A stretch of DNA of 64,000 nt, from positions 13,569 to 77,568 of the forward strand of contig DOKY01000026.1 of the NCBI GenBank assembly GCA_003510135.1. Reading direction: 5' to 3'. Position 1 is the first letter of the stretch. Each line of letters begins with the position of its first letter. Origin of the DNA: Pseudothermotoga sp. GTDB lineage: Bacteria > Thermotogota > Thermotogae > Thermotogales > DSM-5069. A program made the translations under genes and the position numbers. Of the stretch, positions 46,849 to 56,034 are shown in pieces. Under the pieces are notes generated by a model, which saw nothing but the letters and a program-made list of their open reading frames with translations, was not told the origin of the DNA and did not search any database.

Positions 46849-48776
46849 CGATCCGAGTCGCGCTCTGCGGAAATCCCAACGTTGGAAAAACAAGTCTGTT
46901 CAATGCACTCACTGGCATGAGGCAGTACGTTGCCAACTGGCCTGGCGTGACGGTCGAAGTCAAAGAAGGTGTGAGAAGCTGGAGGGGGCATCAACTCATC
47001 ATAACGGACCTGCCAGGTACTTACAGCTTGCTTGCCACCTCGCTGGACGAAAAGATAGCGAGAGATTTTCTTCTCTACAAAACGCCCGACGTCGTTGTGG
47101 TGATCGCCGATGCGCTTTCCATGGAACAGGGATTGTACCTCCTTTTGGAAATACTCGAACTCGAGGCCAGAGCCATCTTGGTTGTGAACGCTATAGACGA
47201 GGCCAGGCAGAAAGGATTGGTCATAGACAGGCAGGAGCTTTCGAAACATCTGAAGGTGCCTGTGGTGCTCACGAGCGCCCTGACTGGCGAGGGTATACAG
47301 GACTTGCTGGATTGCATAGTTTCAACGGCTTCCACGGAACAGAAGAGGGTGCTCTTCAACTTCAGTGATAAAACCGAGAAAATGATCCAACAGTTGGCCG
47401 CGTTGATAAAAGCCCAGGTTGGTGAAGCGGCTTCGCGCTGGTTTGCAATAAAGTACCTGGAAGGAGATCCGCACGTAGTTGAGCGGCTCTCGCAGCTCGT
47501 CCTTAAATCGGTAGCTAAACCGGGAAACCTGAAGAGTCAAATCGCTCGAGAACGTTACGATCACATTCAGCTCATCGTCAAGGAATCGATCATGGCAATT
47601 TCGAAAGAACTTTCGATGAGTGAAGCGATTGACCACGTTTTGACGCACAAGTTCATAGGTATACCGATCTTTCTTGCGCTGATGTATTTGGCCTTTAACT
47701 TTGCGTTCGAAACGGTTCAACCTTTGAGTGATTTCCTCGAAGGTACGTTCAGTCATCTTGCAGAGCTCACGAAGGCACGTCTTGGTGAGGGGATGGTCAC
47801 CTCGATGATCGCCGACGGAATCCTGGGTGGCGTGGGTGCCGTGCTCGCTTTCGTTCCCAACATTTTCGCGCTCTTCTTCCTGCTTGGAATAATGGAAGAT
47901 TCAGGTTATCTGCCACGCGCTGCCTTCGTTATGGATAGAGTCATGTACAGCCTCAAACTGTCCGGCAGATCTTTCATGTCCTTCCTCCTTGGTTTTGGAT
48001 GTTCCGTGCCCGCGGTGCTCTCGACCAGGGGCATACCGGATGTGAGGGAAAGGATCGTGTCTGTGCTTTCTGTTCCGTTCGTCTCTTGCAGCGCTCGGTT
48101 GCCGGTGTATCTTCTGATCGCATCCATATTCTTCAGCCGGAATCAGGGTGTGGTGGTTTTCTCGATCTATGTGTTGAGCATGTTTGCCGCCATGATCAGC
48201 TCACTCGTTTTGAACAGGACCCTCTTCAAGGGACAAAAGGGGATCTTCGTCCTCGAGCTTCCAAGATACAGACTACCATCTTTCAGGAACCTGGCGCTGT
48301 ACACGTGGTTAAGGGGTAAACACTTCCTTGTCAAAGCAGGCACGATCATCTTCATATCTTCGCTCGTTCTCTGGGCATTGATGTACTTTCCCGATCCGAA
48401 CGATGTGACGCGATCGTTTGCCGCGCAGATAGGCAAGGCTGTCTCGCTCGTCCTCAGACCTCTGAAGTTCGACTGGCGTGCTTCCACGGCCCTGTTCTTC
48501 GGTGTCGCAGCAAAGGAGATCATAGTTTCCACCTTCGGCATGCTGTTCAATACGCAGGGCGAGACGTTGACAGAACAGCTCTCGCAGTTGTTCGACCCCG
48601 TTACGGCCTACAGCTTCATTGTGTTCGTCATGGCGTACATTCCATGTTTCGCGACACTGGCGACCATCAAATCGGAGCTTGGCACTAAGTACGCCGTCAT
48701 CTCAGTGATTTACAGCTTCTCGATGGCGTACGTGCTGGCACTCGCTGTGAGAATGATTGGAGGTATCTTTGCATGA
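46845..48776 (+). CDS. feoB: Ferrous iron transporter FeoB
   Basis: 643-residue iron(II) permease. N-terminal G domain with GNPNVGKTSLFNALTG, switch DLPGTYSLL and NAID, then the helical GDI domain and a membrane domain with two Gate motifs (ILGGVGAVLAFVPNIFALFF; GFGCSVPAVLSTRGIPDVRE) and the conserved FGVAAKEIIVSTFG. The TTG start overlaps the feoA stop. Confidence 0.97.
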   Translation: MTIRVALCGNPNVGKTSLFNALTGMRQYVANWPGVTVEVKEGVRSWRGHQLIITDLPGTYSLLATSLDEKIARDFLLYKTPDVVVVIADALSMEQGLYLLLEILELEARAILVVNAIDEARQKGLVIDRQELSKHLKVPVVLTSALTGEGIQDLLDCIVSTASTEQKRVLFNFSDKTEKMIQQLAALIKAQVGEAASRWFAIKYLEGDPHVVERLSQLVLKSVAKPGNLKSQIARERYDHIQLIVKESIMAISKELSMSEAIDHVLTHKFIGIPIFLALMYLAFNFAFETVQPLSDFLEGTFSHLAELTKARLGEGMVTSMIADGILGGVGAVLAFVPNIFALFFLLGIMEDSGYLPRAAFVMDRVMYSLKLSGRSFMSFLLGFGCSVPAVLSTRGIPDVRERIVSVLSVPFVSCSARLPVYLLIASIFFSRNQGVVVFSIYVLSMFAAMISSLVLNRTLFKGQKGIFVLELPRYRLPSFRNLALYTWLRGKHFLVKAGTIIFISSLVLWALMYFPDPNDVTRSFAAQIGKAVSLVLRPLKFDWRASTALFFGVAAKEIIVSTFGMLFNTQGETLTEQLSQLFDPVTAYSFIVFVMAYIPCFATLATIKSELGTKYAVISVIYSFSMAYVLALAVRMIGGIFA

Positions 48777-49096
48777 AATTCCTGCTCCTGTTCGAATGGT
48801 TGACAGCGTTCTCGCTGTTTTTACTCATGATCAAAGGTGAGACCATGCTCGCCTTCTGCGTGCTCATCTTTTCATTCATCTATTTGTTCGGCCTGCTCGA
48901 ATCGAGAAAAGATCCTCAGAGGATACGCGCCCACGCCATGGTTGGGGGTATCATGTTCTTCGTTGTTGCTGCTTTGACCTTCTTGAACGATTTGGCGAGG
49001 CTCGAGTTGAAGTTCAACCTGTCCAGGGCTCTTTTGATTCTGCTTGGCGTGATAGGTCTGATTCAGGCACGTGCGGTGAGGAAGCACTTCAAATGA
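48773..49096 (+). CDS. Unrecognised small membrane protein after feoB
   Basis: 107 residues with about four hydrophobic spans and a basic C terminus. No family recognised; it is not a FeoC-like winged-helix protein. The ATG overlaps the feoB stop (ATGA), so it is probably made along with the iron transporter. Its last 8 bp overlap the end of the opposing phosphate permease gene. Confidence 0.72.
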   Translation: MKFLLLFEWLTAFSLFLLMIKGETMLAFCVLIFSFIYLFGLLESRKDPQRIRAHAMVGGIMFFVVAALTFLNDLARLELKFNLSRALLILLGVIGLIQARAVRKHFK

Positions 49097-50300
49097 ATTG
49101 AAGCATGAGCAGGTAGAATCCAGCCGAGACAAGTGCACTGACAGGAACAGTCGCGAACCATGAGATCAGGATGTTCTTCAGGACCCCAACGTTGACAAGC
49201 TCCATCCCCCGCGCCGTTCCAACACCGACAACAGAACCAACCACCACGTGCGTGGTCGAGATGGGCAGGCCGAGTACTGAAGCAAAGAGCACCGTTGAGG
49301 CTGTGCTGAAATCGATACAGAAACCTCGAGAGTTGTTCAGCTGTGTGATTTCTTCTCCCACCGTTTTCATTACGCGTGCTCCAAGAAGAAGTGCCCCCGT
49401 GGAGATACCGAGTCCACCGAGCGCCAGCAACCACACTGGCACTCCTACCTTCTGGGCAACGTTCCCGTGAGAGATAATCCAGTACACGAGAGCCACCGGG
49501 CCAATGGCGTTCGCAACATCGTTGGCTCCGTGTGAAAAGCTCACATAACAGCTTGTCATGATCTGCAGACGTTTGAAGACCGCTTCGACATATTCGTATT
49601 CGTCCAAACCGGACGTCCTGATACTTCTGAACAGAATGCTGCCCAGAACGCTGGCAGCCGCCGCGATGAGCAAGGACCATCCTAAGGCCCTGTCGAACTG
49701 CGCCTTCACGGTTTTGAGTGCAAACAAAAGGCACACGATGAAAAACGTCGTAAAGATGATCAACGGTATCGATCTCTTCATCGCAACCGCTGGATGGAAC
49801 TTTCTCAAGATCGCATAGGAAATGATCTTGAACACCGTGTACGCCAACAGCCACCCAACGACCGGTGACAGAACCCAGCTGATGACTATACTGGCCATCC
49901 TGTTCCAGTTGATCGCATGCAGACCGGCGTTTGCTATACCAAAACCCACCATACCACCGACTATCGAGTGTGTGGTCGACACCGGCATTCCCCAAACCGT
50001 CGCGATCAAAATCCACATTGAAGAACCCACGAGTGCCGCGAGTGCGCCTGCGAGGACTTCTCTTGGATCGTTCATGAACTCCACTTTGACGATCCCTTTC
50101 GTTATGGTTGTAACCACGTGTGAACCGAACATCAATGCGCCAAGAAATTCCAAAATTGCCGCGATCATGACTGCCTGTCTGGGAGTTATCGCGCGAGAAC
50201 CAACTGCCGTTGACATGGAGTTTGCCACATCGTTGGCACCTATGGAGAAGGCCATCATGAAGCCCACGATGAACGCTACCAGCAGTAGCACTCGGATCAC
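49089..50300 (-). CDS. pit: Inorganic phosphate transporter, PiT family
   Basis: A 403-residue secondary phosphate carrier. Both halves show the PiT repeat signature: FSIGANDVANSMSTAVGSRA at the N-terminal half and FSHGANDVANAIGPVALVYW in the C-terminal half, with about ten membrane spans. It lies 4 bp after the PhoU-like gene, the standard pairing for this family. Confidence 0.95.
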   Translation of the reverse strand: MIRVLLLVAFIVGFMMAFSIGANDVANSMSTAVGSRAITPRQAVMIAAILEFLGALMFGSHVVTTITKGIVKVEFMNDPREVLAGALAALVGSSMWILIATVWGMPVSTTHSIVGGMVGFGIANAGLHAINWNRMASIVISWVLSPVVGWLLAYTVFKIISYAILRKFHPAVAMKRSIPLIIFTTFFIVCLLFALKTVKAQFDRALGWSLLIAAAASVLGSILFRSIRTSGLDEYEYVEAVFKRLQIMTSCYVSFSHGANDVANAIGPVALVYWIISHGNVAQKVGVPVWLLALGGLGISTGALLLGARVMKTVGEEITQLNNSRGFCIDFSTASTVLFASVLGLPISTTHVVVGSVVGVGTARGMELVNVGVLKNILISWFATVPVSALVSAGFYLLMLQFI

Positions 50301-50304
50301 TCCT

Positions 50305-50982
50305 TCAACTCTTTGCGATCATTCGCACTTTCTCCGCGACGTTCTCAGCGTGGTCCGCCGCACGCGTCAGGAGTCGCGTCAGCTTTTCGAGGTACATGAT
50401 GTCCACAGGATGCAACACGTTCTTGAGCGAGAAGATCTTCTTTGCCAAGGCGAGAGACAGTCTGTCTGTGCCGCTCTCGTCGGATTCGACCTTTTGCGTC
50501 AGCGCGTTTTCCTCACCGACGACAACAGGAGAGAAGGAAGATTCAACGAGCTTAAGAAGTTCGTGTACCGACTCGACCATGAACTTGATGGCATCCTGAA
50601 CTCTTTCTGCAAGTTCGAGCAGCATGTCCGTCAATTCCTTCGGCAAGGGCTTGTCGAACTTGTAGATGCAGAGCATTTTCAGAAAATCGTCCACCGCATC
50701 GATCACAGCATCCTGATCGTGGAGTATCAGGAGGAGGTCCACCCTGTCGAAATAGACAAACTTGAGCTTTGAGTAAACTTCCCTGATACGAACCTTCATT
50801 TCGTCGGCTTCGTCCTCCAGTTTGTCCACCAGCTGCGCCAGATCTTCAACCGGTTCGTGTCGCAAGAACTTCCCCAGCGCCACCGGAATCTGCTCCGCGG
50901 ACTTTTCAACGAGTCGCGCGTGTTCGTACAAGAGCTTTAAGGGCGATTCCTGTGGAAAGAGCTTTCCAAGAAATCTCGTCAT
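50305..50982 (-). CDS. PhoU-like protein, DUF47 family
   Basis: About 225 residues, all-helical, with a PhoU-type fold expected (FLRHEPVEDLAQLVDKLEDE, AVIDAVDDFLKML, ADHAENVAEKVRMIAKS). DUF47 proteins commonly sit beside PiT permeases and are thought to control them. The ATG at 50982 follows GGGGTG; an in-frame GTG at 50991 is inside that site. Confidence 0.9.
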   Translation of the reverse strand: MTRFLGKLFPQESPLKLLYEHARLVEKSAEQIPVALGKFLRHEPVEDLAQLVDKLEDEADEMKVRIREVYSKLKFVYFDRVDLLLILHDQDAVIDAVDDFLKMLCIYKFDKPLPKELTDMLLELAERVQDAIKFMVESVHELLKLVESSFSPVVVGEENALTQKVESDESGTDRLSLALAKKIFSLKNVLHPVDIMYLEKLTRLLTRAADHAENVAEKVRMIAKS

Positions 50983-50997
50983 GGTTTGCACCCCGCT

Positions 50998-52155
50998 TCA
51001 CGCATAGAATAGGTACGCAGCAAAGGCCGTGATACCAATCAGCGGTAGCATTTTCAAAACGGCTCTCGAAAGATCCACCTTGAAGTAATTCAATGTCAAA
51101 ATCAAGCACAGATGAACTGGAGAGAGAAGAACTCCAAGCACAGAGAAGACGTAGACAAGAAGCCCGAGTTGTTCACCACCCATCCCAACAACAACAGGGT
51201 AAGATATGCCCAGACTCGCATGAGTTATACCCGTGGACATGCCAGAAAGAAGTGGCAGAAGTATCGCGACGAGTTTCGTGCTCAAACCGAGGTTGGTCAA
51301 TTCGAGACTGACGCGTTCACCCAAGCCGAAATCCATCATCGCATGCTTGAACATAAAAACGAGCAGAACGATCGGAACAACATCGAGCCTTCTCAGTGTT
51401 CTCTTCACAGACATGAACACGTGGCTTCTTCTGACCAGCGCGTAGAAGGAACTGACGAAAAGAAGCGCCAGCCATCCCTCCATTTTGAACAAAAGTATCA
51501 TGAACCCTACGGACACGATCAAAACCAGTGGCCACAGTTGTTTCAGCTCCGAACGAGTCAGCTTGTTGAACTTCGGTAGTCTCAAGCCGTTCAGATAAAC
51601 CCAGCCTGCCAGGAAAGACACGAAGAACAGCGGAGAGAGCTTCAAGGAAATAACACCAATCTTCATTGAAGTGAGACCTGCGAGCAGGTACATTGCTGGA
51701 TAAACTGGCCAGAAGAACTCCAGGCAGTGCCTGAACCAGTAATTTGTGAGCAACTTGTCGAGTTTCGACATGCCTTCGCCCATGTGATCCACCATGGGTG
51801 CAGTGAACATCGCACCTGCAGGCATGGGCATAAGACCGATCGCAGACGGTATGAACACCACCGCTCCCATTGATCCCTGAAAGAGTTTTTGAACAGACTC
51901 CGTCATTCTTTGAGCATCCTTGGATACATCCATGATCTCGCCGAGGAAGTATATGAAAAAGATCGCCGGAATCAGCGTCAAGAAAGATCTGTCACGAACG
52001 GAGGAAAGGAAAAGTTCCACGAGCGCACCTCTCAAGACGTTGTTCATGACTACAAACAGGCCAAAACCTGATATCATAGATAAGAGCAAAGTTTTGGTGA
52101 GTCTCTGCACTGTTACGATCAAAACCAATGAAAGGACAACGGAGACAGTGACCAC
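50998..52155 (-). CDS. DUF401-family integral membrane protein
   Basis: An approximately 385-residue membrane protein with ten or more hydrophobic segments. It fits the DUF401 group of putative transporters (features such as FIPSAIGLMPMPAGAMFTAP and LLSGMSTGITHASLGISYPV in the two halves). Substrate unknown. The GTG at 52155 follows GGGAGGAATCTT; the frame remains open to 52515, but that stretch lies antisense to the AlaX gene and is not membrane-like. Located 15 bp before the PhoU-like gene. Confidence 0.85.
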   Translation of the reverse strand: MVTVSVVLSLVLIVTVQRLTKTLLLSMISGFGLFVVMNNVLRGALVELFLSSVRDRSFLTLIPAIFFIYFLGEIMDVSKDAQRMTESVQKLFQGSMGAVVFIPSAIGLMPMPAGAMFTAPMVDHMGEGMSKLDKLLTNYWFRHCLEFFWPVYPAMYLLAGLTSMKIGVISLKLSPLFFVSFLAGWVYLNGLRLPKFNKLTRSELKQLWPLVLIVSVGFMILLFKMEGWLALLFVSSFYALVRRSHVFMSVKRTLRRLDVVPIVLLVFMFKHAMMDFGLGERVSLELTNLGLSTKLVAILLPLLSGMSTGITHASLGISYPVVVGMGGEQLGLLVYVFSVLGVLLSPVHLCLILTLNYFKVDLSRAVLKMLPLIGITAFAAYLFYA

Positions 52156-52203
52156 AAGATTCCTCCCACGAAAGATTCTAATATTCACACGGGGTGAGCA
52201 CAC

Positions 52204-53316
52204 GTGATCAAAATTAAGAGATTGTATGAAGAAGGCAAAGACTTGTTTGCCGTGAGCGATGAAAGCCCGTTCTATCCGGACGGCAAAGGTGGTCAGCTGG
52301 GAGATAGAGGCAGCATTGGACCGGCCAAGGTGCTCTATGTGAAGGAAGTGAACGGCGAAGTTCATCACAAAATCGATAGGCCCATTGAACCGGGAGAGTA
52401 CGACTTCGAGATCGATCAAGCCAGACGAAAAGACATCGCGACGCAGCACACAGCACAGCACATCCTTTCGGCAGCTTTCTTGAAAGTCGTTCAGGCGCAA
52501 ACGGTGAGTTTTCACATGGGGGAGAAGACGTCCACGATCGATATTGATTTACCCGTCCTCACAGAAAGAACCATCGAAGACGTGGAAAGACTCGCGAATG
52601 AGGTCGTCAAAAGCTGCGTGGACGTGGAGATTCTTTTCGTCGGCAGAGAAGAAGCTGAAAAGATGAGTTTAAGAAAATCCATCAGCGAGAAGGTTGGACA
52701 GAGAGTCAGGATTGTGAAGGTTCAGGACTTCGATCTGTCGGCGTGTGGCGGTTTCCATGTAGCAAACACTGGAGAGATTGGGATCATCAAGATCGTTGAT
52801 TGGGAAAAAGTCAAGCAGCACCTGACGCGTGTTCACTTCGTTGCCGGCGAAAGAGCTCTCAAACATTTTCAGGAATGCGTTTTTGTGACGAAAAACCTTC
52901 AGAGGGTACTGACCTGTTCTCTGAACGATCTTGCGATCAGAATCGAGGCCCTCATCGAAAAGACCAGATCTCTTTCGTCTACACTGGATCGACTCTCAGA
53001 GGAACACGCACGATTCATCAGTGCGAATCTGCCAAAAAGGAAGATCTTCGAGTACGAAGTTGCATTTTACGAAGGTTTTCCGACTGTGGCGAGGGCTCTG
53101 TTGAAGCAACCTCATGCCGATCTTTTGGTCTGCAAACTCGAAGGCGAGTTCGCACTCAGCTCTGAAAGAATCGATTGCGGTCAGATCGTTTCGAAGCTGA
53201 GATCCATCCTGAACGTCCCGGGTGGTGGTGGGAAGAAGCGAGGCTCGATCAAGATCAGCATGGACATGGAAGAGTTTTTGAATCTTCTCGAGAAAGCCTT
53301 GGAGGTGGAAAAATGA
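52204..53316 (+). CDS. AlaX-type alanyl-tRNA editing protein with DHHA1 domain
   Basis: A 370-residue free-standing relative of the alanyl-tRNA synthetase editing and C-terminal domains, likely hydrolysing mischarged tRNA-Ala. Metal-site motif QHTAQHILSAAF (His82, His86) and the CGGFHVANTGEIG motif (Cys181, His185) are intact. A coiled-coil linker (about 235-270) leads to a DHHA1 domain ending in the glycine-rich PGGGGKKRGS. GTG start with a GGGGTGA site. First of three overlapping genes. Confidence 0.92.
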   Translation: MIKIKRLYEEGKDLFAVSDESPFYPDGKGGQLGDRGSIGPAKVLYVKEVNGEVHHKIDRPIEPGEYDFEIDQARRKDIATQHTAQHILSAAFLKVVQAQTVSFHMGEKTSTIDIDLPVLTERTIEDVERLANEVVKSCVDVEILFVGREEAEKMSLRKSISEKVGQRVRIVKVQDFDLSACGGFHVANTGEIGIIKIVDWEKVKQHLTRVHFVAGERALKHFQECVFVTKNLQRVLTCSLNDLAIRIEALIEKTRSLSSTLDRLSEEHARFISANLPKRKIFEYEVAFYEGFPTVARALLKQPHADLLVCKLEGEFALSSERIDCGQIVSKLRSILNVPGGGGKKRGSIKISMDMEEFLNLLEKALEVEK

Positions 53317-54338
53317 AGATTTCACTTGCGAAGCTTCCAACACCGATTGAGATGCTCACGCGACTTGGGAAACGTTATGAGCGTGAAATATTCGTGAAGA
53401 GGGACGACATGACCGAGTTCATTTCGTCCGGTAACAAGATCCGAAAACTCGAATTCCTTCTGGCGGACGCGCTTCGCCAGGGTTGCGACACAGTTTTCAC
53501 CTGTGGTGGCGAACAGTCGAACCACGCACGCGCAACCGCCCATCTGTGTATCAAACTGGGTTTGAAGCCAGTTTTGTTCTTGAGAGAAAGCCAGCCCGAA
53601 CAGGGCAACAACTCAATGAGGAAGATCAGGAGCTTCTTCGCGAGCGATGAGGCGGAACGAAGTTACTTCAAAGAAGTGGTCAACGGGAACCTCTTGATCG
53701 ACAAACTGCTCGGCGCACAGATCGTTTTCGTGACGCAGCAACAGTACTCAAAGATAGATGAGGTGTTCGAAGAGTACAGGCAGAAATACGAATCCCAGGG
53801 GCGCAGAGTTTACGTGATACCGGAAGGTGGCTCGAATGCGCTCGGTGCGCTGGGTTACGTATGGGCCGTGGCCGAGATGACGGGTCAGATCGATCTGTTG
53901 CAGTTTGACGCGATCTACTGTGCCGTCGGCAGTGGTGGTACTTACGCAGGCTTGCTCGCAGGTCTGAGGTTCCTTGGTTACGCCACCTCCGTCATAGGCA
54001 TCAACGTTACCAAGAGAGAGGCCAGCCATTTTGTGGAAAAGGTGCTGAGGATCATCGACGAGCTTTCCAGATACGGAGTGAAGGTGAAGGTACAACCCGA
54101 GGAAGTGAAGATCCTGGACGACTTCAGCGGACCGGCGTATGCGGTACCAACCGAGGCAGATATAGAGTGCATCAAGATGGTGGCATCCATGGAGGGGCTA
54201 GTGCTCGATCCGGTCTACACCGCAAAGACGTTCAGAGGCATGTTGCAGACGAGTAAGAAAGGTCAGAAGATTCTGTTCATCCACACCGGTGGAACCTTTG
54301 GTTTGTTCGCGCAGGCGTACAGATTCATGGAGCCTTGA
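53313..54338 (+). CDS. D-cysteine desulfhydrase / ACC deaminase-family PLP enzyme
   Basis: A 341-residue fold-type II PLP enzyme. The PLP lysine is Lys42 in SSGNKIRKLEFLL; CGGEQSNHARATA binds phosphate/substrate and AVGSGGTYAGLLAGL the cofactor phosphate. Family members degrade D-cysteine to pyruvate, sulfide and ammonia, or deaminate ACC; the sequence cannot fully decide, and D-cysteine is more usual in bacteria like this. ATG with GGAGGTG overlaps the AlaX stop. Confidence 0.88.
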   Translation: MKISLAKLPTPIEMLTRLGKRYEREIFVKRDDMTEFISSGNKIRKLEFLLADALRQGCDTVFTCGGEQSNHARATAHLCIKLGLKPVLFLRESQPEQGNNSMRKIRSFFASDEAERSYFKEVVNGNLLIDKLLGAQIVFVTQQQYSKIDEVFEEYRQKYESQGRRVYVIPEGGSNALGALGYVWAVAEMTGQIDLLQFDAIYCAVGSGGTYAGLLAGLRFLGYATSVIGINVTKREASHFVEKVLRIIDELSRYGVKVKVQPEEVKILDDFSGPAYAVPTEADIECIKMVASMEGLVLDPVYTAKTFRGMLQTSKKGQKILFIHTGGTFGLFAQAYRFMEP

Positions 54339-55621
54339 GAAAGATCGTTTTGACTCTCATTCCACTGGCAATTTTGCTCACATCGTGTATGAATTTGACC
54401 GCCTCGGCGATCAGAGTCGTTGTGCCGGGGCAGCTTCACGCTGGAAAACCCTTCGAAATAAAAGTCGGTGTGGCCGGACCGTTTGGCCTGCTGCTTAAGA
54501 ATGTTGAGATAAAGGTCAACGGTGAAATTTACACAACGGACGAATCAGGCTATGCCTGCGTTCCATTTTTCTTTCTCAGCGCGGGTTCTTACACTGTGAT
54601 TTTGAGCTATGAGGATGTGAGCAGGGAAATCGTTCTGAACGTGGAACCAGCTTCCTGGCTGGTTCTCTGCTGGATCGGGGCGGACAACAACCTTTCTGAA
54701 AACGTGAGCAATGATCTTGAAGAGATGAAAAGTGCTGCGAAAGATGTTTCAGTCATCGTTTTGCTGGATGAAGATGGAACTCTGAGAGACGGTGTCTACG
54801 CGCTCTCGATGGACTCGGTCTTTGTGAGAATAGAATTTTTCAGCGAGATCAACAGCGGTTCTGGGACGAACCTTTCATGGTTCGTGAACAAGTACACAGC
54901 CTGCGATGCGAACAAGAAGGCGCTGATACTCTGGAACCATGGAAACGCGTGGGACGACAGCGATCCTTACAGAACCAAAGGCATATCGTACGACGATCAA
55001 AGCGGAGACTTTCTGGAGATCATAGAACTGAAGAACGCACTTCAACACACACACTGGGACGTACTGGGTTTCGACGCGTGTCTCATGGGTTCAGTGGAGG
55101 TCCTTTACGAACTGAAGGATCTAGCCGATTACTTTCTCGCATCTCCTGGCGAGATACCCTCTTCAGGATGGGACTACAGGTTTCTCGCGCACGTTTCGGA
55201 TTCAAATCCGGAAGGTTTTTGTAAAAGAGCCATAGATCAATGGAAAAGCTTTTATGCCGGTACAAGTTACGAACAACTTTTGAACGGGTGGAATGCTGAA
55301 AAGTTGAACGAAGCTGTTAAGATTTTGGCCAGCAAAGTGCAGAATCTTTCCAGTGTACCAGAAGCAGACACGCTTTATTCTTTGTTTCCACAGCTGTGCG
55401 ACCTCGGTGAAGTTCTGGACAGTTTTGGATGGTCCGATGTTCTGAGCGAGTTTCAGTCAGCACGCATCCCGCAAGCAACGGATCCTACGATCTGTTTGAG
55501 CGTGTTTCTACCACAGAACAGTAACCAACTTGGTCCGTACCGCGACATGTACTCTCAGCTTTCGTTTTCACAAGATACGGGCTGGCTCGACTGGCTAGAT
55601 TCGCTCCTGAACAATCCTTGA
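54335..55621 (+). CDS. Clostripain-family (C11) cysteine peptidase, lipoprotein
   Basis: 428 residues beginning with a lipoprotein signal (lipobox LLTSC, Cys18), an Ig-like N-terminal domain (about 25-105) and a C11 peptidase domain. The catalytic pair is visible: His202 in LILWNHGNAWDD and Cys249 in LGFDACLMGSVEV. Expected to be a surface or periplasmic protease that cuts after basic residues, though specificity is inferred. TTG start overlaps the previous stop (TTGA). Confidence 0.88.
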   Translation: MRKIVLTLIPLAILLTSCMNLTASAIRVVVPGQLHAGKPFEIKVGVAGPFGLLLKNVEIKVNGEIYTTDESGYACVPFFFLSAGSYTVILSYEDVSREIVLNVEPASWLVLCWIGADNNLSENVSNDLEEMKSAAKDVSVIVLLDEDGTLRDGVYALSMDSVFVRIEFFSEINSGSGTNLSWFVNKYTACDANKKALILWNHGNAWDDSDPYRTKGISYDDQSGDFLEIIELKNALQHTHWDVLGFDACLMGSVEVLYELKDLADYFLASPGEIPSSGWDYRFLAHVSDSNPEGFCKRAIDQWKSFYAGTSYEQLLNGWNAEKLNEAVKILASKVQNLSSVPEADTLYSLFPQLCDLGEVLDSFGWSDVLSEFQSARIPQATDPTICLSVFLPQNSNQLGPYRDMYSQLSFSQDTGWLDWLDSLLNNP

Positions 55622-55646
55622 CTCAACCTTTCCGATTCGATAAAGT
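55618..55646 (+). promoter_or_regulatory. Possible promoter at the end of the peptidase gene
   Basis: TTGACT (55618-55623) and TAAAGT (55641-55646) are exactly 17 bp apart. If used, it would read the following gene-free region toward the hairpin terminator at 56006. An alternative -10-like TACATA/TATATC lies at 55672-55681. Confidence 0.4.
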
Positions 55647-55682
55647 TACATTTCCTTAATGCGCACGACCGTACATATATCA

Positions 55683-56034
55683 ATGGAGAGCGCTCTTCGG
55701 AGGAAAGATCTGCCTGGGCAAAAGTTTGGACCTTACATTGGCCCTGGTCTACCTCTTCAAGACGTCTCAAACTCTTGCGCTCTCCATGAAAGAATTTGAT
55801 TTAGGAATTTCCTCTATCAGACGTGATCCTGCGGCGCCGCTGGATCTCTTTCAAGCAGAGAATCTGTAGACAGAAAGGCGTCAAAATTGAGAACAACTCA
55901 GCGAATCAGAGCGAAGAACAACCTTCTCGAAGAGATCAACTTCAGCCTGGGACGTTTCGTCGAACGAAACGGATCTTCAAAAAGAAAAAATGAGCGAGAA
56001 ATTTCGGCTCCGGAACGGAGCCTTTCTGTCTTTT
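55683..56034 (+). ncRNA. Candidate structured RNA in a gene-free region
   Basis: The gap between the peptidase gene and the nitrilase-like gene carries no convincing protein gene. ATGGAGAGCGC (55683-55693) pairs perfectly with GCGCTCTCCAT (55777-55787). Inside, GAGG-AA-AGATC and GGTCT-A-CCTC can extend the pairing, giving a long broken hairpin. Further hairpins occur at 55825-55846 (GATCC/GGATC around GCGGC/GCCGC) and 55953-55971 (CGTTTCG/CGAAACG), then the terminator. No known RNA family is recognised, and transcription is inferred. Confidence 0.4.
56006..56034 (+). terminator. Intrinsic terminator, + strand
   Basis: GGCTCCG-GAA-CGGAGCC forms a perfect 7-bp stem with a three-base loop, followed by TTTCTGTCTTTT. 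It ends + strand transcription from the peptidase operon and/or the structured region. On the opposite strand the hairpin is followed by a poor tail. Confidence 0.75.

Noticed and set aside
52156..52515. N-terminal extension of the DUF401 frame
   Set aside because: It overlaps the start of the AlaX gene on the other strand, and a GTG with a strong ribosome site at 52155 gives the expected membrane protein.
53175..53312. Upstream extension of the PLP enzyme frame
   Set aside because: Out-of-frame copy of the AlaX C terminus; the ATG at 53313 has GGAGGTG and starts the family sequence.
55694..55730. GGAGGAAAG stretch resembling the GAGGAAAGTCC box of RNase P RNA
   Set aside because: The invariant GAAAGTCC continuation and the other conserved RNase P blocks are missing, and the region is too AT-rich for a thermophile RNase P RNA.
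55683..55799. 38-codon ORF starting at the ATG of the long stem
   Set aside because: No ribosome binding site precedes it and the ATG is buried in the perfect stem; a structural RNA explains the sequence better.
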